Shown: positions 10,227 through 19,439 of the stretch, piece by piece
How positions within the stretch are numbered: position 1 is the stretch's first letter
Layout of the letters: the number at the start of each line of letters is the position of its first letter
Assembly (NCBI GenBank): GCA_016707285.1
Contig: JADJIA010000001.1
Coordinates: 682,001-746,000, forward strand
From: Ignavibacteriales bacterium
GTDB lineage: Bacteria; Bacteroidota; Ignavibacteria; Ignavibacteriales; Ignavibacteriaceae
Length of the DNA: 64,000 nt
Reading direction: 5' to 3'
Position numbers and translations under genes: made by a program
The notes under the pieces: model-generated
The model's input: only the letters and a program-made list of their open reading frames with translations
Database searches by the model: none
Told to the model about the DNA's origin: nothing

Positions 10227-12815
10227 ATGAATTCCAAACTTTACACCTTGTTTACAATCTTTATCATCTCCACCCTAACGGTGGGTATTTTTGTTAAAGT
10301 ATCCAATGAAGAACACTTTTTCTCATTCGAAGAATTTAAACAATACAAAATTGAAAAAAAGAAAAACGGAAAACCCAATTATGGTTCACCCGATAAAGCA
10401 GTTCAATGGTTAATTGACCAACGCCTCTCAGCAACAGGCTCCATTCCATCCGATTGGCGCAGAACTGCACTCGAACATATCAACAGATTTAATCTAAAAC
10501 CGGGTGCAACAGAAGATTTTAGCTGGACTGCATTGGGACCCGGAAACATCGGCGGTAGAATTCGTGCAATGGTCGTCCATCCCACAGATACAAACACTAT
10601 TTATATCGGTGCTGCCGGTGGCGGGGTATGGAAAACCTCTGATGGAGGTGCTTCATGGCAACCGCTAAAAGATTTGATGGAAAATCTTGCAGTAAATGCA
10701 CTTTGTATGGATCCTGCCAATCCCGATATCCTTTACGCCGGAACCGGAGAAGGATTTTTTAATGTTGATGCACTTCAGGGAGAAGGTATCTTTAAAACAA
10801 CCGATGCAGGAGCCACCTGGACACACCTTACATCAACAATGGCCGAAAATTTTTCTTTCGTGAATAAACTCGCTTACGACGGCTCAACTAACACTCTTTG
10901 GGCAGCTACAAGAATGGGACTTTTTTACTCAACTGATGGAGGTGTCACTTTCTTCGTCCGTGATCTTGGAGACAACTCAAATGTAACCGACATCGCAATT
11001 GCAAACTCCACTCCCTCAACAATCTTTGTTGCTCAAGGATTGTCGCAGGACGGTAGAGTATTGGTTAGTCCCGACGCAGGAACTTCATTTGTGCAAAGAT
11101 TTACCCGCTCAGGAGTAGGAAGAATTGTTGTGGCTGTTTCCCCGTCAAATCCTGTAATTGCATATATTTCAGGGCAGAATCTTCAAACCAACCAGTGTGG
11201 TGCTTTTTTGAAATCCACCGACGGTGGAACCACCTGGAATGATGTTACCATCCCGGGTCCCACATCCTCAGGTGATCCAACCTATACGGGTCAACAGGCA
11301 TGGTATAACAATATCCTCGCTGTTCACCCGACAGACCCAAACAAAGTTTACGCAGCAGGTCTGGATGCATTTGGTTCTGAAGATGGTGGCACCTCGTGGA
11401 CACAAATTTCACAATGGGATGCCGAGAGAACCAATCCAATTTTTGCACATGCCGATCATCATATTATCGCCTTTAATCCACTTAACAGTAATACTGTTTA
11501 TCTCGGAAATGATGGTGGAGTTTATAAAAGTGTAAATGGTGGTACCGAGTGGATATCCCTTAACAACGGCCTGGCTATTACTCAATTTTATTATGGTGCT
11601 GTTCATCCGACTTTAAACAGATTTTATGGTGGCTGTCAGGATAACGGAACGATTGCAACAGATAATTCTCAAAATTGGACAGAGATCATTGGTGGTGATG
11701 GCGGCGCAACAGAAGTTGATTACAATAACCCCGACTTTGTTTATGGAGAATACACCAACTTCTGCTTTTATAAATCAACCGATGGTGGAGCAAATTTTGT
11801 AAAATCAATGAACGGAATCCCCGTTGGTCCCGGTACTTTCGATGGAACCACTGACAGAACACTCTTCATTACTCCATTTATCATGGATCCCAACGATCCA
11901 ACCATACTTATTGGTGGAAGTTACAGAGTTTGGAGAACAACAAATCAGGCAGAAAACTGGACTGCTATCTCAGGCGATCTCACAGGTGATGGAACCGGAA
12001 GCGATGGAGCCTCTATCTCCACACTTGCCATTGCTAAAGGCAATTCTGATGTGATATATGTTGGTTGTACCAACGGCAGAGTGCAAGTAACAACCGATGC
12101 CGGTGGAACCTGGAACATCAGAGAAACAGGTCTTCCTTCTGCGTATGCCACAAGAATAGTTATTGATCCAACAAATGCAGCCACCGCCTTTATCTCTTTT
12201 TCCGGATTTGCAAATGGACAAAAGGTTTATAAAACAACCGATTTTGGTGCATCCTGGTTTAATGCCACCGGAAATCTCCCTAACATTCCTGTGAATTCCC
12301 TTCTGCTTGCCCCTTCCAGACCCGATGCAATTTTTGCAGGTACCGATCTTGGCGTTTTCACCACAACCGATGGCGGCACAAACTGGTTCAGAGATGGTCT
12401 AAGCTTGCCAAATGTTGCTGTTTTTGATATGGACTACCGTGCTTCTGACGACAGAATTTTTGCACACACACACGGTAGAGGTGTGTTTTCAACCCCTGCA
12501 GGACCAACCTCAATAAAGGAAATTGTTGGTTCACCTTCAGAGTTTGCTTTAATGCAAAACTTCCCAAATCCATTTAATCCCTCAACAACCATAAGATTCA
12601 ACTCTCCAACCAATCAGGAAGTTACTCTTAAGGTATATGATGCTCAAGGCAAAGAAGTTGCTTTATTACTCAATAGATCGCTTTCTGCCGGAAGTTATGA
12701 AGTTGAATGGAATGGACAAGACAAATTTGGCATGCCAATGGCATCAGGAATCTACTTCTGCAGAGTAACCGCCGGTAACTCGCAGAAAACGATAAAGATG
12801 ATTCTTAATAAGTAA
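10227..12815 (+). CDS. Secreted BNR/sortilin-type beta-propeller protein with type IX sorting domain
   Basis: The 862-residue protein starts with a signal sequence (residues 1-23, hydrophobic core LFTIFIISTLTVGIFV), then a conserved charged stretch containing KQYKIEKKKNGKPNYG and a S-ATGSIPSDWR motif. From about residue 95 to 755 it is made of repeated TTDGGxxW/STDGG blades with intervening hP-x-N/D-P-x-x-hY strands, as in sortilin/Vps10 and sialidase-like propellers. Residues about 770-862 are a Por sorting domain (NFPNPFNPSTTIRF ... GIYFCRVTAG ... KMILNK). It should be exported by Sec, moved through the outer membrane by the T9SS and attached or released at the surface. A paralogue follows at 13520. 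Confidence 0.93.
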   Translation: MNSKLYTLFTIFIISTLTVGIFVKVSNEEHFFSFEEFKQYKIEKKKNGKPNYGSPDKAVQWLIDQRLSATGSIPSDWRRTALEHINRFNLKPGATEDFSWTALGPGNIGGRIRAMVVHPTDTNTIYIGAAGGGVWKTSDGGASWQPLKDLMENLAVNALCMDPANPDILYAGTGEGFFNVDALQGEGIFKTTDAGATWTHLTSTMAENFSFVNKLAYDGSTNTLWAATRMGLFYSTDGGVTFFVRDLGDNSNVTDIAIANSTPSTIFVAQGLSQDGRVLVSPDAGTSFVQRFTRSGVGRIVVAVSPSNPVIAYISGQNLQTNQCGAFLKSTDGGTTWNDVTIPGPTSSGDPTYTGQQAWYNNILAVHPTDPNKVYAAGLDAFGSEDGGTSWTQISQWDAERTNPIFAHADHHIIAFNPLNSNTVYLGNDGGVYKSVNGGTEWISLNNGLAITQFYYGAVHPTLNRFYGGCQDNGTIATDNSQNWTEIIGGDGGATEVDYNNPDFVYGEYTNFCFYKSTDGGANFVKSMNGIPVGPGTFDGTTDRTLFITPFIMDPNDPTILIGGSYRVWRTTNQAENWTAISGDLTGDGTGSDGASISTLAIAKGNSDVIYVGCTNGRVQVTTDAGGTWNIRETGLPSAYATRIVIDPTNAATAFISFSGFANGQKVYKTTDFGASWFNATGNLPNIPVNSLLLAPSRPDAIFAGTDLGVFTTTDGGTNWFRDGLSLPNVAVFDMDYRASDDRIFAHTHGRGVFSTPAGPTSIKEIVGSPSEFALMQNFPNPFNPSTTIRFNSPTNQEVTLKVYDAQGKEVALLLNRSLSAGSYEVEWNGQDKFGMPMASGIYFCRVTAGNSQKTIKMILNK

Positions 12816-12975
12816 GAACTTAGCTTGTACTTGGAGCTGAGTTTCAGTACTTGGAACTTCAGTACTTCGGGAGTTTCAGTACTCGGAACTTCAGTGTTGC
12901 AGAAATTTGGAACTTTAGGGTAGTCTGGGTCTGGAGTTCTGCTTCTCTCAAGTTCTGAGGTTCCGAAGTTCTTCC
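12816..12975. repeat. Degenerate repeat array, TTCAGTACTTGGAAC word family (family A)
   Basis: Directly after the stop codon the sequence cycles through variants of acttggaacttcagt (ttcagtacttggaactt, cagtacttcgggagt, ttcagtactcggaact). The right half holds the reverse-complement words (ctcaagttctgaggttcc, gaagttctt), so the transcript could fold into a long imperfect hairpin. The same design is seen after the paralogous gene at 16574 and after metH at 50632. The array may replace a terminator. Confidence 0.6.
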
Positions 12976-13066
12976 TCCCCCTGTGCGTTAAATCAAAAGT
13001 CAAAATTTCAGTGGAAATTTTTATCCCAAATTACCTTATATTTCCGTGATTAATCGAGGAACATCT

Positions 13067-13504
13067 ATGAAAATAATTAATGTATCTATAATCCTTCTAT
13101 TTGGTATTGTTTTTCTGGGCTGCTGTGATTGTGCCACAAAAAACACATCAGAAGTTGGAGATACAACCAAAAATCCTGTCAACAATAACCCCGCTGCTAT
13201 TCAGACCAACAAAACAGTTGCTATGGTGGAAATTGTTAAAATTGATGTAAAAAGTGAAACAGAATATTCGGCCAAAATTGAAGTAAACCAAATATTTGTG
13301 GATGATGCTTATCCAAGCATTGCCGTGGAAAAATCGATTTATGAAGTGGTTCCAAATTTCAGAATTGGTGAAAACAAGGAGATGCTCGATAACGATGTAA
13401 ATCTCGATTTAAAAAATTTCTCTAAAAAGAAGCCCGGCGATAAAGTTAAAGTTGAGTTTTTTTTAAGTGACAACAAGTGGATCCTGCACAGGATATTAAA
13501 CTAA
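13067..13504 (+). CDS. Putative lipoprotein of unknown function
   Basis: The start was placed at the ATG at 13067, which has a GAGGA ribosome site 6 bases upstream, rather than at a GTG at 13046. The 145-residue product begins with a hydrophobic stretch and a lipobox (VFLGCCDC), so it should be lipid-anchored after Sec export. A low-complexity Asn/Thr-rich linker (residues about 25-48) precedes a compact domain of about 95 residues with alternating beta pattern (VAMVEIVKIDV, YSAKIEVNQIF, DKVKVEFFLSDNKW). I do not recognise the family. It ends 15 bases before the second propeller gene and may be co-expressed with it. Confidence 0.75.
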   Translation: MKIINVSIILLFGIVFLGCCDCATKNTSEVGDTTKNPVNNNPAAIQTNKTVAMVEIVKIDVKSETEYSAKIEVNQIFVDDAYPSIAVEKSIYEVVPNFRIGENKEMLDNDVNLDLKNFSKKKPGDKVKVEFFLSDNKWILHRILN

Positions 13505-13519
13505 TTTCGGAGAATTAAA

Positions 13520-16500
13520 ATGTTTAAAAAAATACAAGTATCATTATTTTCCCTCGTTATTACAGGGCTTCTTGTTGCTGCATTCATCAATGCAAATGAG
13601 AATTCAGGTGCTTTAACTATGGATGACTATATTAAATATAAAATTGAAAAAAAGAAAAACGCTAAACCTAAAGCCGGATTTCCTGACGAAGCAATGAAAT
13701 GGTATATGGATCAAAGAACTTCTGCCACGGGAAGCATCCCCGAAAACTGGCGTGAAGAAGCCATGCAACACATTGCCCGCTTCAACACTCCTGAAGCAGG
13801 TTTGGATAACCCTGAAGCTCTTACCTGGACTGAAAAAGGTCCCGGAAACATTGGTGGCAGAGTCAGAACAATCGTCGTCCATCCCTCAAATCCAGCTATC
13901 ATATACTTTGGTGCAGTTAGCGGTGGTGTCTGGAAATCAACCAACGGTGGCACATCGTGGACACCATTGAATGATTTAATGGAAAACCTCGCTGTTTGTG
14001 CTCTCGTTATGGATCCAAACAACTCAAACATCCTGTATGCCGGAACCGGTGAAGGATTTTTTAATGGTGATGCTGTAAGAGGTGCCGGAATTTATAAAAC
14101 AACTGATGCAGGTGCCACATGGACAAAACTTTCATCAACAGCAACTACAGATTTTTATTATGTGAATAAACTTGTTATTGATGATCTTACCGGGAACATC
14201 TGGGCTGCAACAAGAGGCGGACTTTTTAGATCCACCAACGGCGGAACAGCTTTTTCAGAGATTGTCACTACATCCAATTGTATGGATATCGAAATCGCCG
14301 GAACGAATCCAAGAACTCTTTATGCTTCCTTTGGCCAATTTGCACAGGCAGATGTAAAAAGATCCACCGATGCAGGTGCCAACTGGGGTTCAGTCTTCTC
14401 TTCATCCGGTATTGGAAGATATGAGATAGCAGTCTCTCCATCATCTCCTTCCACCGTATATGCCTCAGGTCATAAACTTTCAGATAACGAGTGTGGAGTT
14501 TTTGTAAAATCAACAAATGGTGGAACCAACTGGACAAATATAACGATCCCGGGACCCGCTTTCTCGGGTGCGGCAACCTACACTTCAGGTCAGGCATGGT
14601 ATAATAATATAATTGCTGTCGATCCCACCAACCCAAATATAGTTTATGCTGCAGGACTCGATGCATGGAAAACTTCAAATGGTGGAAGTACATGGACTCA
14701 GATTTCCAACTGGTACACCCAGGGTGGAGCCCCCCCATATATGCACGCTGATATCCATGCGATAGCTTTCCACCCTACCACTCCTTCCACTTTTTTTGTG
14801 GGAAATGATGGTGGTGTTTACAAATCAACCAACAGCGGTTCTTCATGGGTTTCACTCAATAACAACCTTGGCATAACACAGTTTTATTATGGTGCGATAC
14901 ATCCAACTCTTGATAAATATTATGGTGGAACACAGGATAATGGTACCCTGGCTCTTTCTTCGGGTGTTAACTGGACAGAAATCATCGGCGGTGATGGTGG
15001 AGCAACTGAAATCAATTATAACAATCCAAGCCTCATGTTTGGAGAATATGTAAATTTCTGCTTCCTTAAATCAACCGATGGTGGTGCTTCATTTAATAAA
15101 TCGATGAACGGAATTCCTGTTGGTTCAGGTTTCTGGGACGGAACAACTGATAGAACCCTTTTTATCAGTCCGTTTACCATGGATCCTAACGACCCCGCAA
15201 TCCTCATTGGTGGAACTTACCGTGTATGGAGAACCACTAACTCAGCTACTAACTGGACTGCCATCTCAGGCGATCTGACTGGTGACGGAACAGGTGGAAA
15301 CGGCGCAACAATTTCTGCCGTTGCCATAGCAAAAGGAAATTCGAGCGTCATTTATATCGGAACCTCAAATGGCAGGGTTCAGGTAACCACAAATACAGGT
15401 TCAAGCTGGAACCTAAGAAATTCAGGTCTTCCCGCTTCTTACATCACAAAAGTGGCAGTTGACCCAACAAACAGCAATATTGCTTATGCTACTTTTTCAG
15501 GATTCGCTTCAGGTCAAAAAGTCTATAAAACAACCAATGCAGGTTCAAGCTGGACAAACATTTCTTCAAACCTGCCAAACATACCTGTAAACTCATTTGC
15601 AATTAATCCTTCATCCACCTCAACTCTTTATGCAGGTACCGATCTTGGTGTCTTTTCCACCACCGATGGTGGTTCAAGCTGGGTTAGAGACGGTTTAACT
15701 CTTCCAAATGTTGTGGTTTCCGACCTCAGAATCAGAGCTTCCGATAACAAACTTGTTGCTTTCACACATGGGAGAGGAACATGGGTTTCCACTATTGGCG
15801 GCGGCGGTGGTGCACAAATTACCGAACTGACCTATGATAATGGAATTCCTGTAAGTGGATACACATGGGCAAACAATGGTCAGGGTTCTGCAAACAGAAT
15901 GACAGCCCCCGGTTCCAATCTAAAATTGGTGGAAATCAGTTTTTATATCACAAGTGTATCAGCCGGATCTGCCACATTTAAGCCAATTGTTCGAACTTCC
16001 AGTAACGGTGCTCCCGGAACCGATCTTGTAAATTACAATCCTGTTACTGCTTCATCAACCCCCGGATGGAGTGCCTGGAACACATCTGCGCAAAATATCA
16101 TGGTATCCAACGACTTCTTCATTGGAATGATATTCGACGGTGTAAATAAACCAAATTTTGGTTACAACACCACCAACAATGGCAGAGCCTGGGATTACAA
16201 CGGATCAGCATGGTCGGCATGGGCAGAGACTTACCTCATGAGAGCAAAGGTTCAATCGGCAACAGCGATTATCGAATTTGATAACACTGTTCCAACTGCT
16301 TTTGAGTTGTTCCAAAACTACCCAAATCCATTTAACCCCACAACCAGCATCAGGTTTTCACTTCCTGAAGCCGGTGATGTTGTAATGATAGTTTACGACA
16401 TCAGCGGTAAAAAGATTGCGGAAATCGCCAGTGGATACCATCAAGCAGGTAGATACACCTACGAATGGAACGGAAAAAACGATTTTGGCAGCGGAGTAGC

Positions 16501-16573
16501 ATCGGGTGTGTATCTCTGCACAATAAAAGCCGGTGGCAAAATGCAGACAGTAAAGATGATTCTGAAAAAGTAA
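13520..16573 (+). CDS. Secreted BNR/sortilin-type beta-propeller protein with type IX sorting domain (paralogue)
   Basis: A 1017-residue tandem paralogue of the 10227 gene. It shares the signal sequence type, the N-terminal charged box (IKYKIEKKKNAKPKAG ... ATGSIPENWREEA), the propeller blades (STNGGTSWTPLNDLMENLAV and many TTDGG/STNGG repeats) and the same order of unusual strands such as DGGVYKSTN and YGGTQDNGT. It adds a domain of about 145 residues (about 770-915, starting ITELTYDNGIPVSGYTW) that looks like a jelly-roll or carbohydrate-binding-like beta sandwich, then the sorting domain (NYPNPFNPTTSIRF, about 930-1017). SD site GGAG lies 8 bases upstream of the ATG. Substrate unknown. Confidence 0.93.
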   Translation: MFKKIQVSLFSLVITGLLVAAFINANENSGALTMDDYIKYKIEKKKNAKPKAGFPDEAMKWYMDQRTSATGSIPENWREEAMQHIARFNTPEAGLDNPEALTWTEKGPGNIGGRVRTIVVHPSNPAIIYFGAVSGGVWKSTNGGTSWTPLNDLMENLAVCALVMDPNNSNILYAGTGEGFFNGDAVRGAGIYKTTDAGATWTKLSSTATTDFYYVNKLVIDDLTGNIWAATRGGLFRSTNGGTAFSEIVTTSNCMDIEIAGTNPRTLYASFGQFAQADVKRSTDAGANWGSVFSSSGIGRYEIAVSPSSPSTVYASGHKLSDNECGVFVKSTNGGTNWTNITIPGPAFSGAATYTSGQAWYNNIIAVDPTNPNIVYAAGLDAWKTSNGGSTWTQISNWYTQGGAPPYMHADIHAIAFHPTTPSTFFVGNDGGVYKSTNSGSSWVSLNNNLGITQFYYGAIHPTLDKYYGGTQDNGTLALSSGVNWTEIIGGDGGATEINYNNPSLMFGEYVNFCFLKSTDGGASFNKSMNGIPVGSGFWDGTTDRTLFISPFTMDPNDPAILIGGTYRVWRTTNSATNWTAISGDLTGDGTGGNGATISAVAIAKGNSSVIYIGTSNGRVQVTTNTGSSWNLRNSGLPASYITKVAVDPTNSNIAYATFSGFASGQKVYKTTNAGSSWTNISSNLPNIPVNSFAINPSSTSTLYAGTDLGVFSTTDGGSSWVRDGLTLPNVVVSDLRIRASDNKLVAFTHGRGTWVSTIGGGGGAQITELTYDNGIPVSGYTWANNGQGSANRMTAPGSNLKLVEISFYITSVSAGSATFKPIVRTSSNGAPGTDLVNYNPVTASSTPGWSAWNTSAQNIMVSNDFFIGMIFDGVNKPNFGYNTTNNGRAWDYNGSAWSAWAETYLMRAKVQSATAIIEFDNTVPTAFELFQNYPNPFNPTTSIRFSLPEAGDVVMIVYDISGKKIAEIASGYHQAGRYTYEWNGKNDFGSGVASGVYLCTIKAGGKMQTVKMILKK

Positions 16574-16705
16574 GAGTTTCAGAACTTGAGTGACTTGAGT
16601 ACTTTAGAGACTTGAGTCACTTGAGTACTCTGGTTTCTCAAGTCTCTTAGGTCTCTCGAGTTTCTCAAGTCTCTCAGTTTTCTCCCGTCTCTCAAGTCTC
16701 TGATT
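16574..16705. repeat. Degenerate repeat array, ACTTGAGT / CTCAAGTCTC words (family A)
   Basis: The left half repeats gacttgagtactt and gagtcacttgagtact; the right half repeats the complementary tctcaagtctct and ggtctctcgagttt. The two halves can pair, giving a long imperfect stem after the stop codon of the 13520 gene. The array contains a reading frame on the minus strand, but its product is only repeat-derived (RDLRNSRDLRDLRN-like), so no gene is called there. Confidence 0.6.
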
Positions 16706-16816
16706 TTGATTTCCTCAAATATTTTACTATATTTCCCGACTATTCCGCAGGCATTCATCGATACCATCGGAAATTTGCAAAAATTTGGATTTTTCTGAGG
16801 ATTTAACGGAGACACC

Positions 16817-18631
16817 ATGAAAGATTTAATCGTAGCCGACAAATCGAACCTGATAACACAACTTTGGAAAGCAAGTCCGTGGATATACAGTTTATTAAAC
16901 TCAGCCTCCTCGGTTAGTGATGCGAGAGAGAAGATATTTGAGTATTTTAATGAACTTGAAAGAACATATTTTAATGTTTTTAGCGAACTCCCCAACCGAA
17001 AACTTCATATCACCGACCGAAACAGTGCAAAGGAAAGCATAAGAGTTTTTAAGAATATCCTCAGAACTGAAAATGAGGTAATCACTAAATTCTCTGCTGT
17101 TAAAATTTTGTTTGGACTGGCAACCGGAGTCAAAGAAATAATTGATGATGTACAAAATGGATTTCTTCTTGAGATGATTTATCTTTTCCACGGAATTAGT
17201 GGAAAAACAGGCGACTTCGCTTTTAAACAATACACTTTAAATTACACTAATGGCGAAGAGGGTTTATTAACCGATAGCAATTTGGTGCTGGATCAATTTT
17301 CCTCAGCCATGAAGGTGGGAATGTTGAAGTTTAAACTTGGGAATCATCCTCTTAGAAAACTCAACAAAGAATCGGTGAAACAGAAGTTATTAACCCATTT
17401 TGTAGCTGTGGAATCCGACTGGTTAGACTATCGATGGCATTTACGCCATAAAATTCAAAACCTCGCCACATTAAGCTCAATTGTCAAACTTGAAAAAGAT
17501 GAAATTGAAAATTTAACTATTGCAGAAAAGGCGGGAATCCCCTTTCAGATTACTCCCTATTATTTATCTCTCTTTAATGAAAATGGAAGAACGGATGAAG
17601 ACCGCGTTGTCCGGGCTCAGGTTCTCCCCGGTTTTCGTTATTGCCAAAACATGAATGAACACTCATCCACAGAGGTGGATCTTGACCTTTTGGGTGAAAA
17701 ACTGATTCAACCTGTGGAAGGAATATCCCGTAAATATCCACAGATTGTAAGTTTAAGAGTCTTTGATTCGTGTCCACAAATATGTGTTTATTGCCAAAAT
17801 AACAGGGAATTAAGGAATCAAAAAGAGTTATCTACCCCTGAAGAAACCATTAAAAAGGCTCTCAACTGGATCAGTGAAAAAACTGAAATCAGTGAGGTTA
17901 CGATATCAGGTGGTGAGCCATTGTTGTTGTCTGATGAAAAACTCGAATCGATCATCAGAAAATTGGCTGCGATAGGCCATGTTGAACGGATACGAATTGG
18001 AACCAGAATGTTGGTTACACTTCCATCGAGAATAACCACCGATTTGGTCGAAATTTTAAGTAAATACAATATCCCCGGGAAAAGAGAAGTTTGTCTCGTA
18101 ACTCATTTTGAACATGTTGCCGAATTGACCGGGGAATCGATCGAGGCTGTTACCAAAATCAGAAGAGCCGGAATGAGCATCTATAACCAGCAGGTTTTTA
18201 CTTATTATAACAGTCGCAGGTACGAAACTTCAGCCCTCAGAAGAGCATTAAAACTGTCGGGTATCGACCCCTATTACACTTTTCATACCAAAGGGAAAAA
18301 AGAGACGGTGGATTTCCGGGTTCCTATCGCAAGACTTGAACAGGAGAGGAAAGAAGAAGCCCGATTCCTTCCGGGACTTGTCAGGACTGATGAACCTGTC
18401 TTTAGTATCCCCCGATTTGGTAAATCCCATTTAAGATCGTGGCAGGATCATGAAGTTATTATGGTACTCGCAAATGGTGGAAGAGTTTACAGGTTTTTCC
18501 CCTGGCAGTCGAGAAGAGTAAAAACCGAAGATTACCTTTATACCGATGTCGCAATCTACGATTACCTGCAAAGGCTCCATCGTGATGGTGAGGAGGTGGA
18601 TGACTATTCCTCCATCTGGTTCTATTATTAA
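16817..18631 (+). CDS. KamA-family radical SAM protein (lysine 2,3-aminomutase-like)
   Basis: The 604-residue protein has the radical SAM cluster motif CPQICVYC at residues 319-326 (C319, C323, C326), SAM-binding ISGGEPLLL (about 357-365) and a C-terminal IDPYYTFHTKGK region as in KamA proteins, which use PLP and a 4Fe-4S cluster to move an amino group. About 300 extra N-terminal residues without a recognisable domain distinguish this long subgroup. The substrate is not evident; known relatives act on lysine or glutamate. An SD site (GGAG) precedes the ATG by 7 bases. A strong palindromic hairpin follows the stop. Confidence 0.82.
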   Translation: MKDLIVADKSNLITQLWKASPWIYSLLNSASSVSDAREKIFEYFNELERTYFNVFSELPNRKLHITDRNSAKESIRVFKNILRTENEVITKFSAVKILFGLATGVKEIIDDVQNGFLLEMIYLFHGISGKTGDFAFKQYTLNYTNGEEGLLTDSNLVLDQFSSAMKVGMLKFKLGNHPLRKLNKESVKQKLLTHFVAVESDWLDYRWHLRHKIQNLATLSSIVKLEKDEIENLTIAEKAGIPFQITPYYLSLFNENGRTDEDRVVRAQVLPGFRYCQNMNEHSSTEVDLDLLGEKLIQPVEGISRKYPQIVSLRVFDSCPQICVYCQNNRELRNQKELSTPEETIKKALNWISEKTEISEVTISGGEPLLLSDEKLESIIRKLAAIGHVERIRIGTRMLVTLPSRITTDLVEILSKYNIPGKREVCLVTHFEHVAELTGESIEAVTKIRRAGMSIYNQQVFTYYNSRRYETSALRRALKLSGIDPYYTFHTKGKKETVDFRVPIARLEQERKEEARFLPGLVRTDEPVFSIPRFGKSHLRSWQDHEVIMVLANGGRVYRFFPWQSRRVKTEDYLYTDVAIYDYLQRLHRDGEEVDDYSSIWFYY

Positions 18632-18650
18632 TTAACAATTTTATTGGTTT

Positions 18651-18681
18651 GATCCTCAGGGAGAGAAATTCCCTGAGGATC
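18651..18681. terminator. Perfect 12-bp palindromic hairpin after the KamA-like gene
   Basis: GATCCTCAGGGA at 18651-18662 pairs with TCCCTGAGGATC at 18670-18681 around a 7-base loop. There is no U tract on the plus strand, so if it terminates transcription it does so weakly; it may also protect the 3' end. Confidence 0.55.
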
Positions 18682-18848
18682 ACTCCCCCATCTGTAATCT
18701 GAATGTTATGCCCCGTTTCACAGAGATGTGTTATATTTGTAACATGACTTTTAGAAATTTTTATATCTCCACTCCGATTTGAGAGCAAAGCTCTTCAACC
18801 TCTTTCTTTTCAATTAGTTTTTTATTTTTTTAACTTTTCCATTGAACA

Positions 18849-19439
18849 ATGACACAATTATCCAATAAAATTGACAGCAGAAAAACCTTTGCCATCATCA
18901 GCCATCCCGATGCGGGAAAAACAACCCTCACTGAAAAACTACTGCTTTTTGGTGGTGCCATTCAGGTGGCAGGTGCTGTAAAATCGAACAAAATCAAAAA
19001 AACAGCCACTTCCGATTTTCTCGAAATTGAAAAACAAAGGGGTATTTCAGTTACCACCTCGGTGATGAATTTCAGCTATAAAGGGGAACAAATTAATCTA
19101 TTGGACACACCCGGTCACAAAGATTTTGCTGAAGATACCTACCGTACTCTAACTGCCGTGGACAGTGTGATACTCGTGATTGATTGTGTAAAAGGAGTTG
19201 AGGAACAGACAGAAAAATTGATGAAAGTATGCCGGATGCGGGAAACTCCGGTGATTGTTTTTATTAATAAACTCGATAGAGAAGGACGCGATCCTGTAGA
19301 ACTTTTAGATGAGATTGAAGCAAAACTTGATATAAGAGTGAGACCCTTGAGCTGGCCCCTCGGTATGGGAAGAGATTTTAAAGGTGTTTATAACATCTAC
19401 GATAATACATTTAATTTTTTAGCCCCAACAAACAGATGA
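18849..19439 (+). CDS. prfC: Peptide chain release factor 3, N-terminal part (GTPase domain)
   Basis: These 196 residues are the G domain of RF3: [14 protein letters not shown] (P-loop), RGISVTTSV (switch I), [15 protein letters not shown] (switch II) and [11 protein letters not shown] (G4). RF3 is a GTPase that recycles RF1/RF2 after peptide release. The frame ends at TGA 19437-19439, but the protein plainly continues in the -1 frame from 19436. The last codons before the stop include AAT TTT TTA, which contains the slippery heptamer T TTT TTA at 19415-19421. Either a missing base or a -1 ribosomal frameshift joins this to the next entry to give about 537 residues, the normal RF3 length. Confidence 0.9.
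   Translation: MTQLSNKIDSRKTFAIISHPDAGKTTLTEKLLLFGGAIQVAGAVKSNKIKKTATSDFLEIEKQRGISVTTSVMNFSYKGEQINLLDTPGHKDFAEDTYRTLTAVDSVILVIDCVKGVEEQTEKLMKVCRMRETPVIVFINKLDREGRDPVELLDEIEAKLDIRVRPLSWPLGMGRDFKGVYNIYDNTFNFLAPTNR
19415..19421 (+). other. Candidate -1 ribosomal slippery heptamer T TTT TTA in prfC
   Basis: The heptamer sits exactly in the X XXY YYZ phase of the upstream frame (AAT TTT TTA at 19413-19421). The downstream frame is open only from 19415, because TAA at 19412-19414 closes it, and the upstream frame stops at 19439. A -1 shift would therefore have to happen in a 25-base window that begins with this heptamer. Slipping here gives ...[11 protein letters not shown]. No strong downstream stem or upstream Shine-Dalgarno stimulator was seen. 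A one-base undercall in the T6 or C4 run gives the same picture. Confidence 0.4.

Noticed and set aside
12752..13003. Minus-strand frame of 83 codons after the first propeller gene
   Set aside because: It consists of family A repeat words and the antisense of the sorting domain.
16579..16995. Minus-strand open frame of 138 codons over the family A array
   Set aside because: Its product is made of repeat-derived RDLRNSR-like words and overlaps the start of the KamA-like gene; no ribosome site.
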